Shown here piece after piece: positions 1 to 6,513 of a stretch of DNA of 11,036 bases. A program made the position numbers and the translations under genes. The notes below the pieces were generated by a model. That model was given only the letters and a program-made list of their open reading frames with translations, was not told the origin of the DNA and did not search any database. Every line of letters begins with the position of its first letter. Position 1 is the stretch's first letter. The stretch is from JBIKLM01 sp044375105 (lineage in GTDB: Bacteria; Planctomycetota; UBA1135; GCA-002686595). The DNA lies in the NCBI GenBank assembly GCA_044375105.1, contig JBILNK010000147.1, positions 1-11,036 of the forward strand. The letters are read 5' to 3'.

Positions 1-389
1 GGGAAAAATCGGCGCGCAGCGACGATCCCAGCCTCTGCGGCCGCCGGATGGCGGCCCAAAGGCATGCTGACAGGCTGGTTTGACCGCTCGGGCGCAGCCC
101 GAGGCGATTTTTTCTCAGCCTGTCAGAGGCTGGGGAAAAATCGGCGCGCAGCGACGATCCCAGCCTCTGCGGCCGCCGGATGGCGGCCCAAAGGCATGCT
201 GACAGGCTGGTTTGACCGCTCGGGCGCAGCCCGAGGCGATTTTTTCTCAGCCTGTCAGAGGCTGGGGAAAAATCGGCGCGCAGCGACGATCCCAGCCTCT
301 GCGGCCGCCGGATGGCGGCCCAAAGGCATGCTGACAGGCTGGTTTGACCGCTCGGGCGCAGCCCGAGGCGATTTTTTCTCAGCCTGTCA
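1..389 (-). repeat. Tandem array of three identical 132-bp structured units abutting the rpoN stop codon
   Basis: Read in the rpoN direction (minus strand), units occupy 389-258, 257-126 and 125-1; the last lacks about 7 bases because the window begins inside it. The three copies are identical by eye. Each begins with TGACAGGCTG, and in the first unit this TGA (387-389) is the stop codon of rpoN. Three stem-loops are visible. In plus coordinates, outer arms 332-341 and 380-389 are a perfect 10-bp inverted repeat enclosing a 7-bp hairpin (351-357 with 361-367). A second hairpin pairs 303-309 with 314-320, with a four-base loop. A third stem pairs 258-266 with 291-299 (9 bp). Related single copies follow three other genes here. 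The period is a multiple of three, so a 44-residue repeated frame stays open on the plus strand, but nothing supports translation. The array probably continues beyond position 1. Family not recognised. Confidence 0.95.
351..377 (+). terminator. Possible intrinsic terminator inside the repeat unit, antisense to rpoN
   Basis: On the plus strand a 7-bp GC-rich stem (CTCGGGC with GCCCGAG, loop GCA) is followed after four bases by six T residues (372-377). This resembles a Rho-independent terminator for transcripts heading into the 3' end of rpoN from outside. The same arrangement recurs in the two other tandem units, and the plsC copy keeps a five-base run in the same place. In the rpoN sense direction this hairpin has no downstream T run. 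Termination is inferred only. Confidence 0.4.
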
Positions 390-2174
390 GAAGCGCTTGC
401 GCTGGCTGCTCGACGGGATTCCCAGGGCCAGCCGGTACTTGGTGACCGTGCGACGCGCCAAGCGGATGCCCTCGCGGCGCATCAGCTCGGCCGCGATCTG
501 GTCATCGGAAAGCGGGTTCTCGGGATCCTCGGCGTTGACCAGTTCCTGCAGCCGCTGCTGGATCCCAACCTGGCTCTGGGCCTCCCCGGAGCTGTCGGTC
601 GTGCCCGAGGTGAAAAAGTACTTGAGCGGGTGGATGCCGCGCGGGGTTTGGGCGTACTTGCCAGCCACGGCCCGCGAGACCGTCGAGATGTGCACCCCAG
701 CGGCATCGGCGACCTCCTGCATGCGCATGGGTTGAAGCCCCTTGGGTCCGTCGATCAGGAAGCGCTCCTGGCGGCGGAAGATCTCCTTGGCGATCCTCAG
801 CATGGTGCCGCCGCGCTGCTCGACCGCTTCGATGAACCAGCGCGCGGACTCGAGCTTGCGCCGCGCCCAGCGACGGGCCTCCTCCGGATCGTCCAGGTGC
901 AGGGGCTCCCGGTCGGGCGGCGCGGCAGCTGCGGGCTGCCCGTCAGGCGCCTCGCCAGCGGGATCCGCGGGGGAGCCCGCTTCCGCCCCCTGGCCCCCGT
1001 CGACCTGCCCGTCCATGGTGCCGTCGAGAGCGTCCGCGGGCGGGGCCTCGGCGGCTTCGGCCGCTGCGGAGGCGAAAGAGCCATCGCCACGCTTGTGGCG
1101 CTCGGGTTGGCGCGCCTGCTCGAGGCCCTCGAGCAGCTCGCGATAGACCGGAGAGATGCGCAGGTTGGGTTGGCGCTCGCGCGCCAGGCGGACCTCGAAG
1201 CGGCCGTCCAGTTCCTCGACGATCACGTCCGGGGTGATCACCGCCGCCAGGTCTTCGTCGTAGTCCGCGCCGGGGGACAGGTCGAGCTCGCGCAGTCGCT
1301 CGATGGCCTGCTTGAGCTCGTCGATCTCGCAGCCCGTGGCCTTGACGATGCGCGGGAGGCGGTTCTTGACCACGTCCTCCAGATGTTCGTCCACCAGCTG
1401 AATCATCAGCGGCGTGTCCCAGCCCTTGTGCTCGAGCTGCAGCCGCAGGGCCTCCTTGAGCTCCTGGGCGCCGAGGGCGGGATGGATCGCCGCACGCAGC
1501 TTCTCGAGCACTTCCTCCAACTCTTCGACGGTGGCCTCCACCGAGGCATCGTCCGGCGGCAGGGCCAGCGGGCGATCGCCCGCGGCGCTGGTATTGCGCT
1601 CGAGCTCCGCCAGCTCGGCGGTCAGGGCCCGCTCGTGGGCCAGCTGGTCGAGGGGCTCGGTCAGATAGCCGCGCTCGTCCAAGCTGTAGATCAGAAACTC
1701 GGCCAGCTCGTGCTGCCGGTCGGTCAGGTCGATGCCCGCCAGCTCGTCCACCAGCGCCGAGGCCAGGGTGCGGGGTCGGTCCGGGGTGTTGGCCAGGGCC
1801 TCCTGCTTGCGATCGGAGGCCTCGCTGCCGGCCTGGGTCACCCGCCCCTGCAGCTCGTCCTGGATCCACAGGCGGTCGAACTCGTCGGCGACCACGTTGC
1901 GGTCTTCCTCTTCCCGGCTGGGGCTGCGCTCCGGAGGGGCCTCCGCATGGGTCCTGGGCTCGGGGGCGCCTTCCCCCGCAGGGCCCTCCTCCCCACCCTC
2001 CTCCGAGGGGCTGTACTCAGCCCGCTCGAGGAACGGGTTCTCCATCAGCTCCTGCTCGGTCCGCTCCTGCAGCTCCATGGAGGAGAGCTGCAGGATCTGC
2101 ATGGTCTGGATCATCTGCGGCGACTGGACCAGTCGCTGCTCCATCCGTGCTGATTGGGACAATCCGAGTCGCAT
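387..2174 (-). CDS. rpoN: RNA polymerase sigma-54 factor RpoN
   Basis: This is the alternative sigma factor that directs RNA polymerase to -24/-12 promoters and needs an AAA+ activator for open-complex formation. Region I is visible at residues 1-50, glutamine- and leucine-rich and ending near ENPFLE. An acidic linker (52-130) follows, then the core-binding domain. The DNA-binding part contains a helix-turn-helix (about 485-505, HISTVSRAVAGKYAQTPRG) followed by LKYFF. The C-terminal RpoN box ARRTVTKYR lies at 573-581. At 595 residues it is longer than the usual roughly 480. Most of the excess is an Ala/Pro/Gly/Asp-rich segment at about 356-428, inserted between SPVYRELLEGL and the conserved ARRKLESARWFIEA block. 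The ATG at 2174 gives a normal region I; no ribosome binding site sits at standard spacing. Its TGA is the first triplet of the repeat array. An NtrC-type activator lies about 1.4 kb beyond its start codon. Confidence 0.97.
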   Translation of the reverse strand: MRLGLSQSARMEQRLVQSPQMIQTMQILQLSSMELQERTEQELMENPFLERAEYSPSEEGGEEGPAGEGAPEPRTHAEAPPERSPSREEEDRNVVADEFDRLWIQDELQGRVTQAGSEASDRKQEALANTPDRPRTLASALVDELAGIDLTDRQHELAEFLIYSLDERGYLTEPLDQLAHERALTAELAELERNTSAAGDRPLALPPDDASVEATVEELEEVLEKLRAAIHPALGAQELKEALRLQLEHKGWDTPLMIQLVDEHLEDVVKNRLPRIVKATGCEIDELKQAIERLRELDLSPGADYDEDLAAVITPDVIVEELDGRFEVRLARERQPNLRISPVYRELLEGLEQARQPERHKRGDGSFASAAAEAAEAPPADALDGTMDGQVDGGQGAEAGSPADPAGEAPDGQPAAAAPPDREPLHLDDPEEARRWARRKLESARWFIEAVEQRGGTMLRIAKEIFRRQERFLIDGPKGLQPMRMQEVADAAGVHISTVSRAVAGKYAQTPRGIHPLKYFFTSGTTDSSGEAQSQVGIQQRLQELVNAEDPENPLSDDQIAAELMRREGIRLARRTVTKYRLALGIPSSSQRKRF

Positions 2175-2210
2175 GCCGATCGGGCGGGCTGTCGCCGCAC
2201 CTCGCTGGAG

Positions 2211-2216
2211 AGTATA
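2211..2216 (-). promoter_or_regulatory. Candidate -10 element for rpoN
   Basis: The minus strand reads TATACT here, a good -10 match standing out in GC-rich DNA. Transcription would start near 2204, giving a leader of about 30 nt before the rpoN ATG. No convincing -35 hexamer is seen at 17-18 bp. The divergent gap (2175-2281) would also have to hold any promoter for the 2282 gene, which I could not identify. Confidence 0.35.
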
Positions 2217-2281
2217 GGAGCGAACGGCGGGTCGGTTGCCTTTCCCGCAGCCCTGAGCCGCCCCGACCCCTGTCCCAGCCG

Positions 2282-2764
2282 ATGAATCCCAACGAAACCG
2301 AGGCCGAACTGGTGGAAATTCCTGCCGAGGGACCGCGGGCCTGGCGCCGGCTCAAGGCAGGCCTGCTGGTCGAGGCCGGGCGCGGCGAGCGGTCCCTGGT
2401 GAAGCGCTGGCAGGAGCTCGCCCGTTCCGGGGGGTTCGACGCCGACCAGGCCAGCGTCGAGCTGCTGGCGGCCGCCCGCGTCCCGGACGACGATCCGGCC
2501 CTGCTCGCCAGGAGCGCCCGGCTGTGCCTCGACCTGTGGATGGCGCCGACCCTGCGCGGCGCCCAGGGCGCCCTGCGGGGGGTGCGGCAAGCGGGCCGCA
2601 ACCTGTTCGCCTACCTGCTCGCCCAGCTGCTGATCCTGGCCTTGTTTACGCTGCTGTTCGGCGCTGGGTTGCTGCTGCTCAGGTTGTACGGCACGCCGCT
2701 GGAGGCACCTCTCGACAGGGCCCTCGGATGGGTGGGCTTGAGCCCGGGCCAAGCCGGCGGTTGA
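2282..2764 (+). CDS. Small hypothetical protein with one C-terminal membrane segment
   Basis: This gene encodes 160 residues and is not recognised. Residues 1-105 are predominantly charged and probably helical and cytoplasmic. They include acidic and basic stretches such as AWRRLKAG (20-27) and a conserved-looking LCLDLWMAPTLRGA (81-94). A strongly hydrophobic stretch at about 108-135 (LLAQLLILALFTLLFGAGLL at 112-131) is probably a single transmembrane helix, followed by a short tail ending PGQAGG. The frame is open further upstream to 2147, but that part overlaps rpoN and has low-complexity composition, so the ATG at 2282 is chosen. It has no obvious ribosome binding site. It is divergent from rpoN by 107 bp. 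Its TGA is the first triplet of a degenerate copy of the repeat family, sharing TGACGGGCTGAG exactly with the plsC copy. Function unknown. Confidence 0.75.
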   Translation: MNPNETEAELVEIPAEGPRAWRRLKAGLLVEAGRGERSLVKRWQELARSGGFDADQASVELLAAARVPDDDPALLARSARLCLDLWMAPTLRGAQGALRGVRQAGRNLFAYLLAQLLILALFTLLFGAGLLLLRLYGTPLEAPLDRALGWVGLSPGQAGG

Positions 2765-2850
2765 CGGGCTGAGAGCAAGCGGCTGGGGCTCTGCCCGAGC
2801 CAGCGCAGCGGCCCATCCGCAGGCCCTCGAGCTCCCATCCGGCGGCCGCG
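2762..2850 (+). repeat. Degenerate copy of the stop-codon-anchored structured repeat
   Basis: The element begins at the TGA of the preceding gene with TGACGGGCTGAG, identical over 12 nt to the copy after plsC and one base different from the rpoN units. An inner hairpin remains: 2781-2789 pairs with 2793-2801 (GGCT/AGCC and GGGC/GCCC around a G-G mismatch, loop TCT). The string CCATCCGGCGGCCGC, corresponding to the loop and right arm of hairpin 2, is kept at 2834-2848, but its left arm is lost. The A-rich tract is also lost. The right boundary is uncertain. From there to 2968 I see nothing else definable. Confidence 0.65.
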
Positions 2851-2969
2851 GAGTCCAGCGTCGGGCGCGAAACGGATCGCCGGGGTGCGCCGAGGCGGAC
2901 CCTCGCCCGGATCGTGCGGCCCGGGCCCGCCCAGGGCCCTCTGGCGATCGGGTCCCGCTGCCCGCCGAG

Positions 2970-2975
2970 TAAGCT
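2970..2975 (+). promoter_or_regulatory. Candidate -10 hexamer close to the start of the pseudo-GGDEF operon
   Basis: TAAGCT lies 13 nt before the ATG at 2989 in otherwise very GC-rich DNA, and no Shine-Dalgarno sequence is visible. If this is the -10, the transcript would have only a few untranslated bases. No -35 match supports it. Confidence 0.25.
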
Positions 2976-2988
2976 CTGACCCCCGCCC

Positions 2989-3537
2989 ATGCAGACCCCC
3001 GACCAAGACGACCCGCCCGCCGGCGTCCCGGGCAACGCCCTGTTCTCGCTGTCGCAGATCCGCCACCTGATGCGGGTCGAGTTCTCCCGGGCGCAGCGCT
3101 ATCGCTATCCGCTGGCGGTGCTGGTGATCGCCGTGGACCGTCTGCGCACCCTGCGGGAGCTGCATGGTTTCGAGGCCGCCGCGGAGCTGCGCACGCGGCT
3201 GGTCGCCCTGTTGGAGTCGGGGGCGCGGGTCTGCGATTACCTCGGCCGCCTAGTGGACGACCGGTTGGTGCTGGTGCTGCCCCATGCGGACCGTGCCGGG
3301 GTCGAGGCCGCGGCGAAGCGCTATCTGGAGGGGGCCCGGAAGGAGCCCCTGCGTCTGCCGGCGGGAGACCTGCGGATCAGCCTGTCGATCGGCGCCGCTC
3401 TCTACGACGGCGGAGCGGAGGTGCTGTTCTTCGAGTCCTTGCTGGAGCGCGCCGAGGCAGCCTGCGCGGCGGCCGCCGCCGCGGGCGGCGATCGCCTGGA
3501 GCTGGTCGCCGCCGGCGGCGCGGAGGTGCGCCCGTGA
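2989..3537 (+). CDS. Degenerate GGDEF-domain protein, probably not catalytic
   Basis: The 182-residue protein consists almost entirely of a GGDEF-like fold. Residues 27-50 (LMRVEFSRAQRYRYPLAVLV then IAVD) match the N-terminal strand-helix of diguanylate cyclases, DYLGRL (83-88) the strand leading to the active site, and LRISLSIGAAL (128-138) the domain's typical SIG(V/A)A strand. The signature loop is replaced by VDDRL at 89-93, so the essential Glu is Arg and the glycines are gone. One of the two usual metal-binding Asp positions is Ala48, with only Asp50 kept. Diguanylate cyclase activity is therefore unlikely. A binding or protein-interaction role is inferred. There is no recognisable sensor domain or membrane segment. 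The stop codon overlaps the start of the downstream sigma-54 activator by 4 bp (GTGA), so the two are probably translationally coupled and functionally linked. The distant alternative is an unrelated regulator with a cyclase-like fold. Confidence 0.8.
   Translation: MQTPDQDDPPAGVPGNALFSLSQIRHLMRVEFSRAQRYRYPLAVLVIAVDRLRTLRELHGFEAAAELRTRLVALLESGARVCDYLGRLVDDRLVLVLPHADRAGVEAAAKRYLEGARKEPLRLPAGDLRISLSIGAALYDGGAEVLFFESLLERAEAACAAAAAAGGDRLELVAAGGAEVRP
3522..3526 (+). promoter_or_regulatory. Ribosome binding site for the NtrC-type regulator (fixes GTG start)
   Basis: GGAGG lies 7 nt before the GTG at 3534, inside the last codons of the pseudo-GGDEF gene. It supports the GTG start and coupled translation. 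Confidence 0.7.
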
Positions 3538-4943
3538 GCAGAGCCCACGAAAGCGCGCCCTTGTGCGTGCTCTTGGCCGAGGACGAGCCGAGCATCCGCA
3601 TGACCCTCGGGGACGCCCTGTCCGATGCCGGCTATCGGGTGGTGCTGGCGGAGCACACCGAGGGCGCCCTGGCGGCGCTCGATGCGCCCGAGCCGGTCCC
3701 CGATGTGGTCATCAGCGATGTGCGCATGCCCGGCGCCGGCGGCGGTGCGGTCCTCGAGCGCAGCCTGGCCCTGGATGCCGGGCGGCCCGTGATCCTGATC
3801 ACCGGCCACGCCACGATCGCCGCGGCGGTCGAGGCCATGGGCCGAGGCGCCGCCTACTACGTCCAGAAACCCTTCGACGACGAGGCCTTGGTCCGGTTGG
3901 TCGAGCGCTTCGGGCAGGGGCGCCGCGAAACCCTCGAGAATCGCCGCCTGCGCAGCGAGCTGGCCCGTTACAAGGGCATCGAGGGCATGGTCGGGCGTTC
4001 CCCGGCGATGCGCGCGGTGTTCGAGCGCCTGCGCACGGTGGCCGGCAGCGATGTCACGGTGCTGATCGAAGGCGAAAGCGGCACCGGCAAGGAGCGCGCA
4101 GCCCTGGCGCTGCACGCCCTTTCGGCCCGTTCCCAGGGGCCCTTCGTGGCCCTTTCCTGCGCGGCCCTGCCCGAGAGCCTGCTGGAGGCCGAACTGTTCG
4201 GACACGAGAAGGGAGCCTTCACCGATGCGCACCGCGAGAAGCGCGGCCGCTTCGAGATGGCCCATGGCGGCACCCTGTTCCTGGACGACATCGACGACCT
4301 GCCCAAGACCGTGCAAGTCAAGCTCTTGCGCGTGCTGCAGGAGCGCCGATTCGAGCGCGTCGGCGGCGAGAAGACCCACAGCGTCGACATCCGCGTCGTG
4401 GCCGCCACCAAGGCGCCCCTGCGCGAGGAGGTGCGCGCCGGGCGCTTCCGCGAGGACCTTTTCTATCGGATCCAGGTGGTGCCGCTGAAGCTGCCGCCGC
4501 TGCGCGACCGGAGCGGGGACGTGCCGCTTCTGGCGGCGGCCCTGATCGAGCGCCATTTCGTGCCCCAGCTCCCAGGGGAGCCGGCGCCGACGATCCCCCG
4601 CCTCACCCTGGAGGCCATGGAGCGCTACCCCTGGCCCGGCAACGTGCGCGAGCTCGAAAACGCCATCCAGCGCGCCCTGGCCCTGCGCGGCTCGGCACGC
4701 GAGCTGCGCCGCGAAGACCTTTTGCCGCTCGATCCCCGCTGGCGCGGGGCCACCGAGGTGGCCGAGCCCCTGCCGGCCCTGCGCGAGGTGCTGCGGCTGG
4801 CCGAGGCGGCCCACATCGCCAAGGCGCTCGAACAGACCGGCGGACACCGCAGCCAGACGGCCGAGCTGCTGGGCATCTCCCGCAAGGTGCTCTGGGAGAA
4901 GATCAAGGAACACGGCCTGTCGAGCGGCGGCGAGGAGGAGTGA
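3534..4943 (+). CDS. NtrC-family sigma-54-dependent response regulator
   Basis: This is a cytoplasmic enhancer-binding activator that, when phosphorylated, oligomerises and hydrolyses ATP to open sigma-54 promoters. It has 469 residues in the full NtrC layout. The receiver domain spans about 9-125: acidic pocket E16-D17-E18, phospho-acceptor D62 in ISDVRMPG, T90 and K112 in QKPF. The AAA+ domain spans about 152-385: Walker A GESGTGKE at 180-187, sigma-54 contact loop GAFTDA at 227-232, Walker B GGTLFLDDI at 245-253, FREDLFYRI at 305-313, PWPGNVRELEN at 366-376. A Fis-type helix-turn-helix spans about 423-462 (RSQTAELLGISRKVLWEKI). Oddities are GAFTDA instead of GAFTGA, and Asp252 where the Walker B Glu is usual. 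The GTG start has a GGAGG and overlaps the upstream stop by 4 bp. No histidine kinase is in the window. lpxH follows after one base, and rpoN, whose product it should need, is nearby. The target genes are unknown. Confidence 0.95.
   Translation: MSRAHESAPLCVLLAEDEPSIRMTLGDALSDAGYRVVLAEHTEGALAALDAPEPVPDVVISDVRMPGAGGGAVLERSLALDAGRPVILITGHATIAAAVEAMGRGAAYYVQKPFDDEALVRLVERFGQGRRETLENRRLRSELARYKGIEGMVGRSPAMRAVFERLRTVAGSDVTVLIEGESGTGKERAALALHALSARSQGPFVALSCAALPESLLEAELFGHEKGAFTDAHREKRGRFEMAHGGTLFLDDIDDLPKTVQVKLLRVLQERRFERVGGEKTHSVDIRVVAATKAPLREEVRAGRFREDLFYRIQVVPLKLPPLRDRSGDVPLLAAALIERHFVPQLPGEPAPTIPRLTLEAMERYPWPGNVRELENAIQRALALRGSARELRREDLLPLDPRWRGATEVAEPLPALREVLRLAEAAHIAKALEQTGGHRSQTAELLGISRKVLWEKIKEHGLSSGGEEE
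4933..4938 (+). promoter_or_regulatory. Ribosome binding site for lpxH (fixes GTG start)
   Basis: A perfect AGGAGG within the last codons of the regulator gene lies 6 nt before GTG 4945. It favours this start over the in-frame GTG at 4996, which has no comparable site. Confidence 0.75.
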
Positions 4944-4944
4944 C

Positions 4945-5769
4945 GTGCCGGCGCACCTGCCGCCCTTCGCTTCCGGAGCCTCGGCGGACTGGGCCGTGAA
5001 CGCCGCGGCGCGGTTCGAGCGGCCCGAGTTGTCCCTGCCCGACGGGACCGCCTTCGTGGGCGATCTGCACCTCGATCTCGACGATCCGGTCGCGCTGCAG
5101 GCCTTCGAGCGCTTCTGGGCGGCGCGCCGGCCCGGAGAGCGCTGGGTGTTCCTGGGGGACCTGTTCGAGTACTGGGTCGGGGCGGCGCACGAACGCTCTC
5201 CGGCGGGGCAGCGCGCCCTGCGGGCCCTGCGCGGGGCCAGCGAGCGCGGCGTGGGGGTGGACCTGGTGGTCGGCAACCGCGACTTCCTGTGCGGCGCGCG
5301 CTTCGCCGCCCAGGCGGGCCTGAACGTGCACCCCGCAGGCTTCCTGGCGCGCTTTCCCGACGGCAGCCGTTGCCTGGTGCTGCACGGGGACGAGCTCTGC
5401 AGCCTGGACATCGGCTATCAGCGCCTCAAGCGCGTGCTGCGGTCGCCGGCCCTGCTGTGGGTTTCCGAGCGGGCCCCGGGCTGGTTCGGCCGGGCCGTAG
5501 CCCGGCGGCTGCGCGGCGCCTCCCGCCAGGCCCTGGCCCACAAGCCCGCGCCCGTGGCCGAACAGCAGGCCGCCGCCGCTTTCTACCTGTGCCGATCCGC
5601 GGGGGCGTCCGCCTTGGTCTGCGGGCACGCCCACCGCTTCCGGCGCGAGGCCTTGGAGCCCGGCTGCACCTGGTGGGTGGTCGATGCGCTCGGCGGGCCG
5701 CGGGACCTGCTCCGGCGCACGGCGGGGGGCTTCGAGCCCGAGGCCAGCGGCTACCCGGGCGGGGTCTGA
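4945..5769 (+). CDS. lpxH: UDP-2,3-diacylglucosamine diphosphatase LpxH
   Basis: LpxH is a peripheral metallophosphoesterase that cleaves UDP-2,3-diacylglucosamine to lipid X and UMP in lipid A synthesis, at the cytoplasmic face of the inner membrane. All family motifs are present in 274 residues: GDLHLD (39-44, metal ligands D40 and H42), GDLFEYWVG (71-79), GNRDFL (110-115), LHGDELC (146-152) and GHAH (227-230). The region HGDELCSLDIGYQRLKRVLR is closely similar in pattern to the corresponding lid region of proteobacterial LpxH. About 35 residues precede the first motif, more than in typical LpxH. The ribosome binding site nevertheless supports the GTG start. It sits one base after the regulator's stop, so it is very likely co-transcribed with the pseudo-GGDEF and NtrC-type genes. 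This is an unusual setting for a housekeeping lipid A gene. The LpxI and LpxG families do not fit these motifs as well. Confidence 0.93.
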   Translation: MPAHLPPFASGASADWAVNAAARFERPELSLPDGTAFVGDLHLDLDDPVALQAFERFWAARRPGERWVFLGDLFEYWVGAAHERSPAGQRALRALRGASERGVGVDLVVGNRDFLCGARFAAQAGLNVHPAGFLARFPDGSRCLVLHGDELCSLDIGYQRLKRVLRSPALLWVSERAPGWFGRAVARRLRGASRQALAHKPAPVAEQQAAAAFYLCRSAGASALVCGHAHRFRREALEPGCTWWVVDALGGPRDLLRRTAGGFEPEASGYPGGV

Positions 5770-5784
5770 CGGCGGGCGATCGCG

Positions 5785-5790
5785 TATCCT
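5785..5790 (+). promoter_or_regulatory. Candidate -10 hexamer before cmk
   Basis: TATCCT lies 12 nt before the cmk ATG, in the 33-bp gap after lpxH. There is no clear -35 and no Shine-Dalgarno sequence. It may give cmk its own short-leader transcript, or cmk may simply be read from the upstream operon. Confidence 0.3.
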
Positions 5791-5802
5791 GGCCGCAAAC
5801 TT

Positions 5803-6513
5803 ATGCAGAGCGAGCTGACCATCGTGGCCATCGACGGTCCGGCGGGGGCCGGCAAGAGCACCGTGGCGCGGCTGGTCGCCGGTCGCCTGGGGCTGTGCTT
5901 CCTGGACACCGGCGCGATGTACCGCGCCTTGACCTTCGTGGCCCTCGAGCGCGGCATCCGGGCCGATGATCGCGCGCGCTTGGAGGCCCTGGCGGGCGAG
6001 ATCGAGCTCGATTTCGACGACAAGGGCCGTATCCGCATCGACGGCCGCCCTGGCGAGCCCATGATCCGTCGGCCGGACGTCGAGGCCTTGGTCAGCGACG
6101 TTTCGATGCATCCCGGACTGCGCCAGCGGGTGGTCGAGCGCCAGCGCGAATTGGCGCGGCGCTGGCGGGGGGCCGTGGCCGAGGGGCGCGACACCACCAC
6201 GACCGTGTTCCCGGATGCGGAGTTCAAGTTCTATCTGCACGCCAGCCCCGAGATCCGCGCGCGGCGCCGGGCCCAGCAGCTGGGCAGCCCCGAGCGCGAA
6301 GGCGAGATCTTGGCCCGGATCCTCGAGCGCGACCTCAAGGACCGCCAGCGGCCGGTCTCGCCGTTGACCGAAGCCCACGACGCCGTGCGCATCGAAGCCG
6401 ATACCCCCGATGCGGACGCGGTGGCCACGCGCATCGTGACCCTGGTGAAGGCGCGTCGGCCGCAGCTCGGGCCGCGCGCCAATCCCTGCGGCAGCCCGGA
6501 GCGCTCCGAGTGA
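5803..6513 (+). CDS. cmk: Cytidylate kinase Cmk
   Basis: Cmk transfers phosphate from ATP to CMP or dCMP, feeding CTP and dCTP synthesis and recycling CMP released in lipid and RNA metabolism. The 236-residue cytosolic protein starts with the strand IVAIDG and the P-loop GPAGAGKST (12-20), followed by LDTGAMYRAL (34-43) of the CMP-binding region. It then has AEGRDTTTTVFPDAEFKFYL (the family GRD motif, here with TTT where IGT is common) and ILERDLKDRQRPVSPL, the lid with the family Arg-Asp pattern. Length is slightly above the usual 220-230 because of a short polar tail. ATG 5803 gives a normal N-terminus right before the P-loop strand, but with no ribosome binding site. plsC overlaps its stop by 4 bp. 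The cmk-plsC-rpsA order is a recurring housekeeping arrangement in several phyla. Confidence 0.96.
   Translation: MQSELTIVAIDGPAGAGKSTVARLVAGRLGLCFLDTGAMYRALTFVALERGIRADDRARLEALAGEIELDFDDKGRIRIDGRPGEPMIRRPDVEALVSDVSMHPGLRQRVVERQRELARRWRGAVAEGRDTTTTVFPDAEFKFYLHASPEIRARRRAQQLGSPEREGEILARILERDLKDRQRPVSPLTEAHDAVRIEADTPDADAVATRIVTLVKARRPQLGPRANPCGSPERSE

Noticed and set aside
1..389. CRISPR array
   Set aside because: The units are 132 bp, contiguous and identical throughout, with no unique spacers between short repeats.
64..735. Open frame on the plus strand encoding a 44-residue motif repeated across the tandem array
   Set aside because: It stays open only because the unit length is a multiple of three. 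It runs into rpoN antisense, has no ribosome binding site, and the bases are explained by conserved stem-loops.
630..2153. Long plus-strand open frame opposite rpoN
   Set aside because: It is a shadow frame in GC-rich DNA. The minus strand encodes a complete sigma-54 with all expected motifs.
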